Source: Duganella sp. sic0402
Lineage (GTDB): Bacteria; Pseudomonadota; Gammaproteobacteria; Burkholderiales; Burkholderiaceae_D
Reading direction: 5' to 3'
DNA: 64,000 bases
NCBI RefSeq assembly: GCF_019219065.1
Contig: NZ_JAHUWK010000015.1
Coordinates: forward strand, 47,183-111,182
Under the pieces are notes generated by a model. That model made no database searches, was not told the DNA's origin, and saw only the letters and a program-made list of their open reading frames with translations. The translations under genes and the position numbers were made by a program. Below, in pieces: positions 42,001-48,893 of the stretch (position 1 is the stretch's first letter; the number at the start of each line of letters is the position of its first letter).

Positions 42001-44786
42001 GAGACATAAGAACGCCACAGGCTGCGCAGGATGGCATCCATGCTGAAGTAGGCTTCGTAAGGCAGGAACACCAGCATCAGGATCGCATGCGAGAACTGCA
42101 TTCCGGCGCGGCGCACCGAGGCGCGCACGTGCTGGCTCCACAAGGTGTCCTGCGGGCGGCGGCACAGGTCGTACAGCATGCTGACCAGCGGCGGCAGGAA
42201 GATCACCGCCAGCACGGCGCCGGTCCACAGCCACGGGTCGGGTAGCCAGCGCCACGCAGTGATCAGCGACAGCACCAGCGCCGGCGCGGTCAGGCTGCGG
42301 CGCAGATTGTCGAACAGCTTCCAGCGCGACAGTAGCGACAGCGGATTTTTCTCGCGCTTGCCGCCCTGGCCCGGCACGCGGCCGGCCAGCCACGAGAGCA
42401 GCTGCCAGTCGCCGCGTATCCAGCGCTGGCGGCGCGTCACGTCTTCGCTGTAGCGGGTCGGATAGGCCTCATACAGCTGCGCGTCGCTCAGCAGGCCGGC
42501 GCGCAGATAGCAGCCTTCCAGCAGATCGTGACTGAGGATTTTGTTTTCCGGCAGACGGCCACCCAGCACCTGCTCAAACACGTCGATATCGTAAATGCCC
42601 TTGCCGATGAAGGAGCCTTCAAAGAACACGTCCTGGTACACATCGGATACCGTACGGGTGTAGGGATCGATGCCCGGCTCGCCGCCGCACAGTTTCTCGT
42701 AGCGCGAGGCGTCCTCGCTCGGCAGCGCCACCGCCACGCGCGGTTGCAGAATGCCATAGCCTTCGGTCACGCGGCGGCGCTGCATGTCCACCCGTGGGCG
42801 GTTCAGCGGATGCTGCATGGTGGCGATGAACTGCGCTGCCGCATCGCGCGGCAGCTGGGTGTCGGTATCCAGCGTGATCACGTAGCGGATGCTTTCCAGC
42901 TCCGAGACATCGCCCGCCACCACCGAGAATTTCTCGCGCGCGCCGCCGCGCAGGAAGCGGTTCAGATCTTCCAGCTTGCCGCGCTTGCGCTCATAAGCCA
43001 TCCACACGCCTTCCTGCGGATTCCACATGCGCGGACGATGCAGCAGCAGGAACGGGGTATGCGGCGTGCCATTCGCATATTTGTGGTTCAGATGTGCGAT
43101 GCCGCGCTTCATCTGCTCGATCAGCGCATCGTCGTTGGGCATTTTCTCCACGCGCGCATCGGCAAAGTCGGTCAGCAGGCAGAACTTCAGGTTGGGGTCG
43201 CGGTTGGCCAGGAAGCGCACTTCCATCTGCTCGAACAGATCCTCGATATTCTCCTTGCTGTACACCAGTGTCGGCACCACCACGATGGCGCGCGCGTCGG
43301 CCGGTATGCCTTCCTTGAAGTCCATGCGCGGCAAGGGATGCGGACGGGTGACCAGCGTCGCCACCCAGTTGACCAGGCTTAGCGCCAGCTGGCTGCTGCC
43401 CAGCAGCGCCAGTACGCCCAGCGCCACCAGCACGCCGCCATGTACGCCGTGATAAGCGGCGCGCTCCAGCAGCAGCGCGGTGGCAACCAGCGCGATCGCG
43501 GCGATGGCGCCCAGGTAAGAGGTCAGCGGCGAAGCGCGCGAGGTTTGCTGGAAGGCCTCGCTCAGAGGGCGGCGCATGCCGGCCTGCTTTTCCAGCGCGG
43601 CCAGGCCGCCACCTATCAGGTAGAAGCCCACGTGGCCATGGCGCGCATCGCCCTTGCCGTGATGGGCCTGCGCCAGCGCCAAGGCCTGCTGCGCCACTTC
43701 CACTTCGGTAAAGCGCGAGCGCTTGGCGATTTTTTCGATGGTGTGGCGATACTGGTCGCGCGTGGCGAATTCCATCTTGCCGTAGATATCGGCCGGGTCC
43801 TGGCGCAGCGTCTGCTCCACCACACTCATGGTTTCGACGAACTCCTGCCAGTCCATGGTGCCAAGGAAGCGCAGACTGCCGATGCTGTTGGCGATCGATA
43901 CCTGTTCCGCAGCCTGCAGTTGAATCTCGGCCTGGATCTGCTGCTCGATGGTCTGGCCGGATTCGGCCAGGCGGTGCGTGATCCAGGTCAGCGCCAAGGT
44001 CAGCGCCGGACTCTGTCCTTGCAGGCGGCGCGCCAGCTCGGCGACGAAGGCGCTGGTGATCGGCGGATTGGAGCGCGCCATGTCCGCCACCATCAGGATC
44101 AGGCCACTCGGATTTTTCTCGGCGACCTCAGTCATCTGATCGGCCCAGCTATTGGCCAGGTCGCGCTGGATGCGGTTTTCAGCGACACGCGCGGCGACGC
44201 GGCGCAAGTTCTCGATCAACGCCAGGCGCAGCATGATCGGAATCGCCCACAACTCGCCCAGCTTCAGCGTGGCGACTTCCTGATAGGCGTCAACGAAGCG
44301 GCACAGCGATTCCGGATCAACCCGGCCATCGCCATGCGAAATAATTTCCAGTGCAATTTTGTAGACGCGCGGGCAGCCGTCCGACGCGCCTTTGCCGAGG
44401 CGCGGCAATTCCTTGCTGTAATCCTTCGGCAGGTGGCGACGGGCAATGCGTATCTGTTCTTCGATTAAATAGAAATTGTCCAGCAGCCATTCGGAGGCTG
44501 GCGTGATCTGGCGCCCGGCCTTGATGGCGGCGGTCAGCTCATCGCAGGTGGAATCGATGACGGCGGCATTTTCTGTCAGGCGCGACAACAGGCGGTCGCG
44601 GCCGCCTCGTTTGCTCAGTTCGTGGTGTTGCGCCAGTGTTTTACCGTGCGCCGCCATTTGTGCAGCGCTAAAAAGTTCCGCCCGCAGCGGTAAATCCTCA
44701 TCGTCTTCGTCACTGACTAAAGCGCCGGCTTGGGATTCGCGGAACCCGAGTGTCATCTCGGGTAGCAGGGGATTGGACTTGTTCAA
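36069..44786 (-). CDS. Cyclic beta-1,2-glucan synthase (GT84-GH94, NdvB/Cgs-like)
   Basis: This 2905-residue protein has the length and layout of NdvB and Brucella Cgs. Order: N-terminal cytosolic region (about 1-400), membrane segments (about 408-462), GT84 glycosyltransferase domain with LDTDTQLP (about 639) and RRQRWIRGDW (about 789), more membrane segments (about 835-995), a glycoamylase-like region (about 1010-1570) and two GH94 phosphorylase-type modules (from about 1595 and 2095) with the catalytic Asp region SCDWNDGMDKVGEHG (about 2580). It makes and cyclises beta-1,2-glucans for the periplasm (osmo-adaptation, host interaction). Start codon is TTG with GAGG six bases upstream; the next ATG is at 44756. 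No ndvA-like exporter is nearby. Confidence 0.92.
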   Translation of the reverse strand: MNKSNPLLPEMTLGFRESQAGALVSDEDDEDLPLRAELFSAAQMAAHGKTLAQHHELSKRGGRDRLLSRLTENAAVIDSTCDELTAAIKAGRQITPASEWLLDNFYLIEEQIRIARRHLPKDYSKELPRLGKGASDGCPRVYKIALEIISHGDGRVDPESLCRFVDAYQEVATLKLGELWAIPIMLRLALIENLRRVAARVAENRIQRDLANSWADQMTEVAEKNPSGLILMVADMARSNPPITSAFVAELARRLQGQSPALTLALTWITHRLAESGQTIEQQIQAEIQLQAAEQVSIANSIGSLRFLGTMDWQEFVETMSVVEQTLRQDPADIYGKMEFATRDQYRHTIEKIAKRSRFTEVEVAQQALALAQAHHGKGDARHGHVGFYLIGGGLAALEKQAGMRRPLSEAFQQTSRASPLTSYLGAIAAIALVATALLLERAAYHGVHGGVLVALGVLALLGSSQLALSLVNWVATLVTRPHPLPRMDFKEGIPADARAIVVVPTLVYSKENIEDLFEQMEVRFLANRDPNLKFCLLTDFADARVEKMPNDDALIEQMKRGIAHLNHKYANGTPHTPFLLLHRPRMWNPQEGVWMAYERKRGKLEDLNRFLRGGAREKFSVVAGDVSELESIRYVITLDTDTQLPRDAAAQFIATMQHPLNRPRVDMQRRRVTEGYGILQPRVAVALPSEDASRYEKLCGGEPGIDPYTRTVSDVYQDVFFEGSFIGKGIYDIDVFEQVLGGRLPENKILSHDLLEGCYLRAGLLSDAQLYEAYPTRYSEDVTRRQRWIRGDWQLLSWLAGRVPGQGGKREKNPLSLLSRWKLFDNLRRSLTAPALVLSLITAWRWLPDPWLWTGAVLAVIFLPPLVSMLYDLCRRPQDTLWSQHVRASVRRAGMQFSHAILMLVFLPYEAYFSMDAILRSLWRSYVSHRRLLEWRASALSRQADGSVSTWRTMWIAPVLALFMGGWLLGWRPASLPPAALFLLAWLAAPAVADWISRPIKRKSAVLSQDQTQFLQKLARRTWAYFDRFVGPEDNWLPPDNMQEHPVQVIAHRTSPTNIGMALLANLSAADFGYITVGQMMERTANTLNSMDQLERHHGHFYNWYDTQTLKPLHPVYISTVDSGNLAGHLLTLQSGLTGLYDEPVLGARMIEGIEATARVLQETLSAVAQAADPAVPVIDATAVLAALTPSVDASNLQQLHGWLLRASAAADEFQPHAATHSEAAAMWATSLARQCRAALDELAALTPWAALPAEAIFDTSMTRVPTLRELAALARATASIPATDLAPDERDRQQRLAELFEQGSSNAHERMRALADLAQRCGAFAQMEYGFLYNPTTNLLAIGYNVTDRRLDASYYDLLASEVRLASFVAIAQGQLPQEHWFALGRQLCIVAGKPVLLSWSGSMFEYLMPLLVMPNYPSTLLDQTYQSVIDAQIDYAKQRNVPWGISESGYNTVDAGMNYQYRAFGVPGLGLKRGLADDLVIAPYATMMGLMVQPEASCANLQKMAELGYMGLYGFYEAIDYTPSRLPRGQSAAIVRSFMVHHQGMGFLALSYLLHDRPMQRRFESDPLLQSTLLVLQERSPQAGAFYSNTTEMAAIRATAPEQAMPMRVLTQHSTPVPETQLLSNGRYHVMVTNSGGSYSRWKDLAVTRWREDSTRDNWGNFCYVRDVEDGEFWSTTFQPTLVEPRKYEVIFSEGRAEFRRSDRHIDLYTEIVVSPEDDIELRRTRITNHSDRVRTIEITSYAEVVMAPAAADNAHPAFSKLFVQTEILKQENAILCTRRPRGAHEVSPWMMHSMMVHDAPVGSVSFETDRSRFIGRGNTAAAPGAMLDAGPLSGGEGSVLDPVVAIRYTITLKPDQFATVDIVTGMAEQRDTALHLIDKYQDRHLADRVFELAWTHSQVVLRQLNASEADGQLYGRLANSVIYPNAGLRAEAATLIKNQRGQSGLWAYAISGDLPIVLLQIKDASNIELARQMVQAHAYWRLKGLVVDLVIWYEDNSGYRQALHDQIIGLIASGIDAQAIDRPGGIFVRLVDQIPNEDRVLMQSVARVIISDGRGTLAEQLKRPAPPTLRMPPLQADGRGEYASAGPITHPARGLVLENGIGGFTPDGREYVITTSATQRTPAPWSNVLANPQFGTVISESGQAYTWHENAHEYRITPWHNDPVSDASGEAFYLRDEQSGQFWSPTALPARGTGEYITRHGFGYSVFEHIEAGIHSEMTTFVALDAPIKYTVLKVRNDSMVQRRLSAFGYVEWVLGDMRSKSGMHIITEADPVSGALFARNPYNTEFSGRVAFFNCDATTRTISADRAEFMGRNGTLAAPAALRRSRLSGKIGAGLDACAAIQAPFELLPGQEREIVFVLGVAGRRNADASSLVQKHRSAEAAREELAAVHAHWEQTLGAVRIETPEKELDVIANGWLMYQTIACRIWARSGYYQSGGAFGFRDQLQDAMATIHTQPQLLRDQLMLCAAHQFLEGDVQHWWHPPSDRGVRTHCSDDYLWLPLGAWRYVSATGDMSILDETAPYLEGRAVKPEEDSYYDMPARSSEHGTLYDHCQRAIRNGLRFGQHGLPLIGSCDWNDGMDKVGEHGKGESVWLAFFLCEVLKRFAEVADLRNDAEFSAECREQARRIAANVEQNAWDGEWYRRAYFDDGTPLGSHTNEECQIDSISQSWGVLSGSADPVRVRGAMEQVNQRLVRRDSGIIQLLDPPFDKAGPNPGYIRGYVPGVRENGGQYTHAAIWTAMAFARLGDTERAWELARMINPVMHGRTAEGAAVYKVEPYVVTADVYAVAPHVGRGGWSWYTGSSGWMYRLILESLLGLTRTATHLQLEPRMPQEWDSFTLHYRYGSASYEIRVSKGATSAPQLSVDGEPQPDGRIALRDSGRSHRVELLVPASDTQAGAGT

Positions 44787-44902
44787 CTTGGACCTCGCTT
44801 CGAATCTGCGAATGGAAAATTATGGGCCAAGCAATCGTACGGGGGCGCACGGAACGGAACTGTACGGTGACGTACATAACGAAGTCAGCAATAGCAGTCA
44901 GC

Positions 44903-44931
44903 AAAAAAAAATCGGGGGACTGGCCCCCGAT
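44903..44931 (-). terminator. Rho-independent terminator after the cysteine desulfurase fusion gene
   Basis: A perfect eight-base stem, ATCGGGGG (44911-44918) with CCCCCGAT (44924-44931), lies three bases beyond the stop codon, and a run of nine A residues (44903-44911) on the plus strand gives a U-tract on the minus strand. It separates the fusion gene from the glucan synthase gene on the same strand. The rest of the 147-bp gap (44787-44902) should hold the glucan synthase promoter, which I could not define. Confidence 0.88.
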
Positions 44932-44933
44932 GC

Positions 44934-47024
44934 TTATGCGGCAAGCGGAAGCGGTGTGGCGAGCGCGAGGCCGCCGTTGAGGCTGTAGGCTTGTTGATGG
45001 CCGAGACGGCGCAGGCATTGCGCCGCTTTCATGCTGCGGTTGCCGCTGCGGCAGAAGAACACCAGCGGCGTCTGTTCTTCCTGTATCCAGACGCTGGCAA
45101 ATTCGGCCAGGCGGCTTAGCGGCACGCTCAAGGCAACGCGGCCGGCCGGCGCTGGCGCGATGGTGGCGGCGAACTCATACGGCTCGCGCACGTCCACCAG
45201 CCGCGTGGTCGGATGCGCTTGCAGGAAAGAGTCCAGCGCACTGCTGTTGAGTTGCGCATCAGCAGCGATGATTGCCGGTGAGCTTGTCTTCATGCTGATG
45301 CAGAACTGATTCTGTTCATCACGCGTCGGGCACAGCAGCGTACGTTCGGTGCTGATGTCCTGCAGAGCCTGCTGCGCCGGGCGTGCGCTGAACGCAAAGC
45401 GTACCGACTCTGCCGGCAAGCACTGCTGCTCCGTCGCGCCCAGCAGGTAGACACGCAACTCGTCGCCGGTGCCGCCAGACACGCTGGCCAGCGCTTGCGC
45501 ACCGAGCTTGATGGCGCTGGCGGTGGCGCCGTTTTCCAGCGTGATCTGGCCGGCGTTGGCGGGCCAGCCGTAATGGTCGGCGCCGGTGGCGCGGTTGAAG
45601 TGGCGGCCCAGCGCTTCGATCAGCATGGCGCGGCCGGCGTTCGGCAAGGTGCTGACTACCGCCTGCACCTGATAGTTCTGGCAGCGCACATAAGCTTCGA
45701 TGCGCGCCGTGTGATCCGGCAAGGGATCGATGACGATGCAGCTGCGGCTGGCGGCGTCCAGCACCATCCAGCTGCAACTGCCTTCTACGCCGAGTTGCAG
45801 CAAGCCGTCATGCGGCACGGCGGTGCGATCGGACGGAATCAGACAGCTGGCGCGCAGGGCGGCGCCGCAACGCTCGATGCGCGCGCAAGCGGCGGCGATG
45901 GTCGCTTCGTCGGCCAGCGGACCGAAGGACATGCGGATCGCACCAGCGCTGCGCCACAGCGGTAGCCCCATGGCGTCCAGCACATAACTAGGTGCGGCTT
46001 TGGACGACGAGCAGGCGCTGCCGGCGCTGACACGCACTTCGGCCGCGTCGAATACGTCCATCAGTTCGCGGCTCGACAGGCCGGGCACGGCAAAATTCAG
46101 CGTGGTCGGCAAGGCCATATCGAAGGGATTGTTGAACACCACGCCAGGCAAGGCGGCGCGCAGGCTGTCTGCCAGCCGCGCGCGGAAACTGCACAGGTCG
46201 GCCTGCGAGCGGAAGGTGTCGCCGCGCTCCAGTGCCGCCAGCACCACGCCCAGCGCGGCGATGCCGGCCATGTTTTCCGTGCCCGAGCGCTGGCCGCTTT
46301 CCTGGCCGCCGCCCATGATCAGCGGTGTGAACGGCGCGCCGGCGCGCACGTACAACATGCCGATGCCTTTCGGTGCATGCAGCTTATGGCCGGAGAACGG
46401 CGCGTAATCGATGCGGGTAGACGACAGATCCAGCTTCAGCTTGCCCAGCGCCTGAACGCAGTCAACCATCCAGCTAGCCTGGCAGGCGGTTTCGCCCAGC
46501 ACGGCTTCGATGCCGGCCAGATCGGTGATTACGCCGGTTTCATTATTGGCGGCCATGGTGCACAGCATCGCCGTCTGGCCGGCGATCGCGCGCAGCGCGG
46601 ACAGGCTATGCTTGCCATTGTGGTCGACCGGCAGCTTGTGCAGCGTCAGGTTCAGGCCCAGCAGGCGGTTCCAGTGCGCCAGGCTTTCCGGCACTGCCTT
46701 GTGTTCGGTGGCGCCGTAGACCAGCAGGCTGCCAATCGCCTCGCCAGCGTCGCGGCGTTCGCGCAGCGCGTACAGCGCCGACAGCACGGCGGTCTGGATG
46801 CCTTCGGTGGCGCCGCTGTTGAACATCAGCCGGCCGGGACCGACGCCCAGCAGGCGCACGGCACAGGCGCGCGCCTCGTCCAGGAGCACCTTGGCCTTGA
46901 GGCCGGTGGCGTGGGTGCTGCTGGGATTGCCGTAGCGCTGGCCCATGGTGTCGGTGGCGGCGGCTATGGCGGCTGGCAGAACAACGCTGGTGGCGTTGCT
47001 GTCGAGATAGATTTCAGTAGTCAT
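44934..47024 (-). CDS. Cysteine desulfurase / degenerate metallo-beta-lactamase / rhodanese fusion
   Basis: This 696-residue protein has three parts. Residues 1-390 are a NifS/IscS-like class V aminotransferase: PLP lysine K214 in SGHKLHAPKGIG, ATEHKA around H108, and the mobile-loop Cys338 in SAGSACSSS. Residues about 410-580 resemble a persulfide-dioxygenase (ETHE1-like) metallo-beta-lactamase fold, but the metal motif HxHxDH is replaced by STLPNAGRA, so it should be inactive. Residues about 590-696 are a rhodanese with active-site Cys658 in VFFCRSGNRS. Together it could strip sulfur from cysteine and pass the persulfide to the rhodanese. An Lrp-type regulator is divergent. The domain calls are firm for the two ends and moderate for the middle. 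Confidence 0.87.
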   Translation of the reverse strand: MTTEIYLDSNATSVVLPAAIAAATDTMGQRYGNPSSTHATGLKAKVLLDEARACAVRLLGVGPGRLMFNSGATEGIQTAVLSALYALRERRDAGEAIGSLLVYGATEHKAVPESLAHWNRLLGLNLTLHKLPVDHNGKHSLSALRAIAGQTAMLCTMAANNETGVITDLAGIEAVLGETACQASWMVDCVQALGKLKLDLSSTRIDYAPFSGHKLHAPKGIGMLYVRAGAPFTPLIMGGGQESGQRSGTENMAGIAALGVVLAALERGDTFRSQADLCSFRARLADSLRAALPGVVFNNPFDMALPTTLNFAVPGLSSRELMDVFDAAEVRVSAGSACSSSKAAPSYVLDAMGLPLWRSAGAIRMSFGPLADEATIAAACARIERCGAALRASCLIPSDRTAVPHDGLLQLGVEGSCSWMVLDAASRSCIVIDPLPDHTARIEAYVRCQNYQVQAVVSTLPNAGRAMLIEALGRHFNRATGADHYGWPANAGQITLENGATASAIKLGAQALASVSGGTGDELRVYLLGATEQQCLPAESVRFAFSARPAQQALQDISTERTLLCPTRDEQNQFCISMKTSSPAIIAADAQLNSSALDSFLQAHPTTRLVDVREPYEFAATIAPAPAGRVALSVPLSRLAEFASVWIQEEQTPLVFFCRSGNRSMKAAQCLRRLGHQQAYSLNGGLALATPLPLAA

Positions 47025-47091
47025 CCATATAGCTTACTCACTTATGCGGAAATAGTCGTACCAAAATTCTGCGGCCACCCGTAATATAGAG

Positions 47092-47103
47092 AGGATTTAT
47101 CCT
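47092..47103. promoter_or_regulatory. Small palindrome, possible Lrp-type operator
   Basis: AGGAT-TT-ATCCT forms a perfect palindrome in the 87-bp divergent gap between the cysteine desulfurase fusion and the Lrp-type gene, nine bases before the latter's first possible start. Its AG...CT ends with an AT-rich centre recall Lrp/AsnC sites, which suggests autoregulation. Short and therefore weak evidence. Confidence 0.4.
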
Positions 47104-47111
47104 ATCTTTAC

Positions 47112-47600
47112 GTGAAAATTGGAATGAATACACTTGACCGTTATGACTACGCCATTCTCGACGCCCTGCAACGGGACGGTACGCTGTCGGTTGCCCAGCT
47201 CAGCGAGCAAGTAGGTTTGTCCTCCACGCCGTGCTGGAAGCGGCTACGCCGGCTGGAAGAGGAAGGCTATATCGAGAACCGGGTCGCCATCGTCAACCGC
47301 CGCAAGGTTGGCTTGCCGGTGACGGTGTTTGTCAGCATCCGCACCACCCAGCACGATGAAAAGTGGTTTGCGCGCTTTTCGGCCGCCGTGGCGGCGTTGC
47401 CGGAAGTGCAGGAATTCCACCGCATGAGCGGCGACGTTGATTATCTTTTGAAGGTGGTTACCAGCGATATCGAAGGGTATGACCGGTTTTATAAGAAATT
47501 GATTAAATCCGTGCAGCTCACCGGGGTGTCCTCGGCGTTCTCGATGGAGCAAATCAAGATCACGACATCCTTGCCGCTGGGGCTGGTTTCGCACCAATAA
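47112..47600 (+). CDS. Lrp/AsnC-family transcriptional regulator
   Basis: This protein of about 158-162 residues has an N-terminal winged helix (LDRYDYAILDALQRDGTLSV, then LSEQVGLSSTPCWKRLRRLE) and a C-terminal RAM ligand domain (VNRRKVGLPVTVFVSI, then MSGDVDYLLKVV). Lrp-type proteins respond to amino acids and usually control themselves and a neighbouring metabolic gene. The divergent cysteine desulfurase fusion suggests a cysteine-responsive regulator such as E. coli DecR, which is inference from context. The start is uncertain: GTG at 47112 or ATG at 47124, neither with a clear ribosome-binding site. Confidence 0.92.
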   Translation: MKIGMNTLDRYDYAILDALQRDGTLSVAQLSEQVGLSSTPCWKRLRRLEEEGYIENRVAIVNRRKVGLPVTVFVSIRTTQHDEKWFARFSAAVAALPEVQEFHRMSGDVDYLLKVVTSDIEGYDRFYKKLIKSVQLTGVSSAFSMEQIKITTSLPLGLVSHQ

Positions 47601-47648
47601 GGTGCGATCATGCGATAATGGTCTATTTCAAATACTTGATTTGGATCA

Positions 47649-48821
47649 ATGCGCGCCTTCTTTGAAAGCTGGCTGCCCAGCGCCCCCACCGCCAATCGCC
47701 GCGAGCAATTGCGCGCTTCCGCCGGCGCCCTGCTCGGCATCATGCTGACCGCCCTGCTCAGCCATGCCTTGCTGCACAACACCCATGCCGCGATTTTCCT
47801 GGTCGCCCCGATAGGCGCGTCCTCGGTGCTGCTGTTCGCGCTGCCGGGCAGTCCGCTGGCGCAACCGTGGTCTGTGGTCGGCGGCAATGTCGTCAGCGGC
47901 CTGGCCGGTACCGCCTGCGTGCACTGGTTCGGCGACAGCCTGCCCTTGCCCGCGCTGGCCGGCCTGGCCTGCGGCGGCGCGATTGCCGCCATGTTCGTCA
48001 CCCGCTGTCTGCACCCGCCCGGCGGCGCGGTAGCGCTGACCACGGTGATCGGCGGCCCGGCCGTGCACGCGGCTGGCTATGAATTCGTGCTGATGACGGT
48101 GATGGCCGATTCGATCCTGCTGGTGCTGATGGCGATTACCTATAACAATCTGACTGGCCGCAGCTATCCGCATGTCCAGCAGAACGCCCACGCCAACCCG
48201 CACGCCACCAAGGATGCGGTGCCGACCGTGCGCCTCGGCTTCAAGCCGGAAGACCTGGACGCGGTGCTGCAACAGCACAACCAGGTGCTGGACATCAGCC
48301 GCGACGACCTGGAATCGCTGTTCATGCAGACCGAGCAGCGCGCCTACCAGCGCCGCTTCGGCATCATCAACTGCGCCGACATCATGTCGCGCGACATCGT
48401 CAGCGCCGAATTCGGCACCGGGCTGGAAGTGGCCTGGCAGGAAATGCGCAAGCACCACGTGGTGTGCCTGCCGGTGCTGAACCGGGCGCGGCGCATCATC
48501 GGCATCGTCACCCAGACCGACTTCCTCAACCACGGGGGACTGGACAGCTATGGCGGCATCCGCCAGCAACTGCAGGGATTCCTACGCAAAAGCGGCGTAA
48601 CCCACACCGAAAAAGCCGAGGTGGTCGGGCAGATCATGACCCACCACCCGACCACCGCGCGGGTCGATACGCCGATTGTCGACCTGGTGCCGCTGATGGC
48701 CGACTCCGGCTTCCATCACATCCCTATCGTCGACGAAGAGCAGCGCTTCGTCGGTCTTGTGACCCAATCCGACCTGGTGGCGGCGCTGTACGAGAGCCGT
48801 TTTGCCGAAGCGGCGACCTGA
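47649..48821 (+). CDS. HPP-family membrane protein with two CBS domains
   Basis: This 390-residue protein has an N-terminal HPP membrane domain with four or five helices (about residues 20-165), containing the family motif CLHPPGGAVAL at about 120-130. It is followed by a linker and a pair of CBS domains (about 240-295, MSRDIVSAEFGTGLEVAWQ, and about 325-385, IMTHHPTTARVDTPIVDLV). CBS pairs bind adenine nucleotides and usually gate a transporter. Some HPP proteins have been linked to nitrite transport, but nothing here shows the substrate. It follows the Lrp-type gene by 48 bp and may be co-transcribed with it. Confidence 0.88.
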   Translation: MRAFFESWLPSAPTANRREQLRASAGALLGIMLTALLSHALLHNTHAAIFLVAPIGASSVLLFALPGSPLAQPWSVVGGNVVSGLAGTACVHWFGDSLPLPALAGLACGGAIAAMFVTRCLHPPGGAVALTTVIGGPAVHAAGYEFVLMTVMADSILLVLMAITYNNLTGRSYPHVQQNAHANPHATKDAVPTVRLGFKPEDLDAVLQQHNQVLDISRDDLESLFMQTEQRAYQRRFGIINCADIMSRDIVSAEFGTGLEVAWQEMRKHHVVCLPVLNRARRIIGIVTQTDFLNHGGLDSYGGIRQQLQGFLRKSGVTHTEKAEVVGQIMTHHPTTARVDTPIVDLVPLMADSGFHHIPIVDEEQRFVGLVTQSDLVAALYESRFAEAAT

Positions 48822-48893
48822 TACAAATTTGTCTCCGCGCCTGGTCCTTGATGGCTTATGCTAGCGGCCAACTAAGTTACATCAAGGACAGAC

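Noticed and set aside
40641..42245. Plus-strand open frames inside the glucan synthase gene, also 39039-40574
   Set aside because: The glucan synthase reading frame is continuous and family-wide conserved across these regions; the opposite frames are low-complexity shadows.
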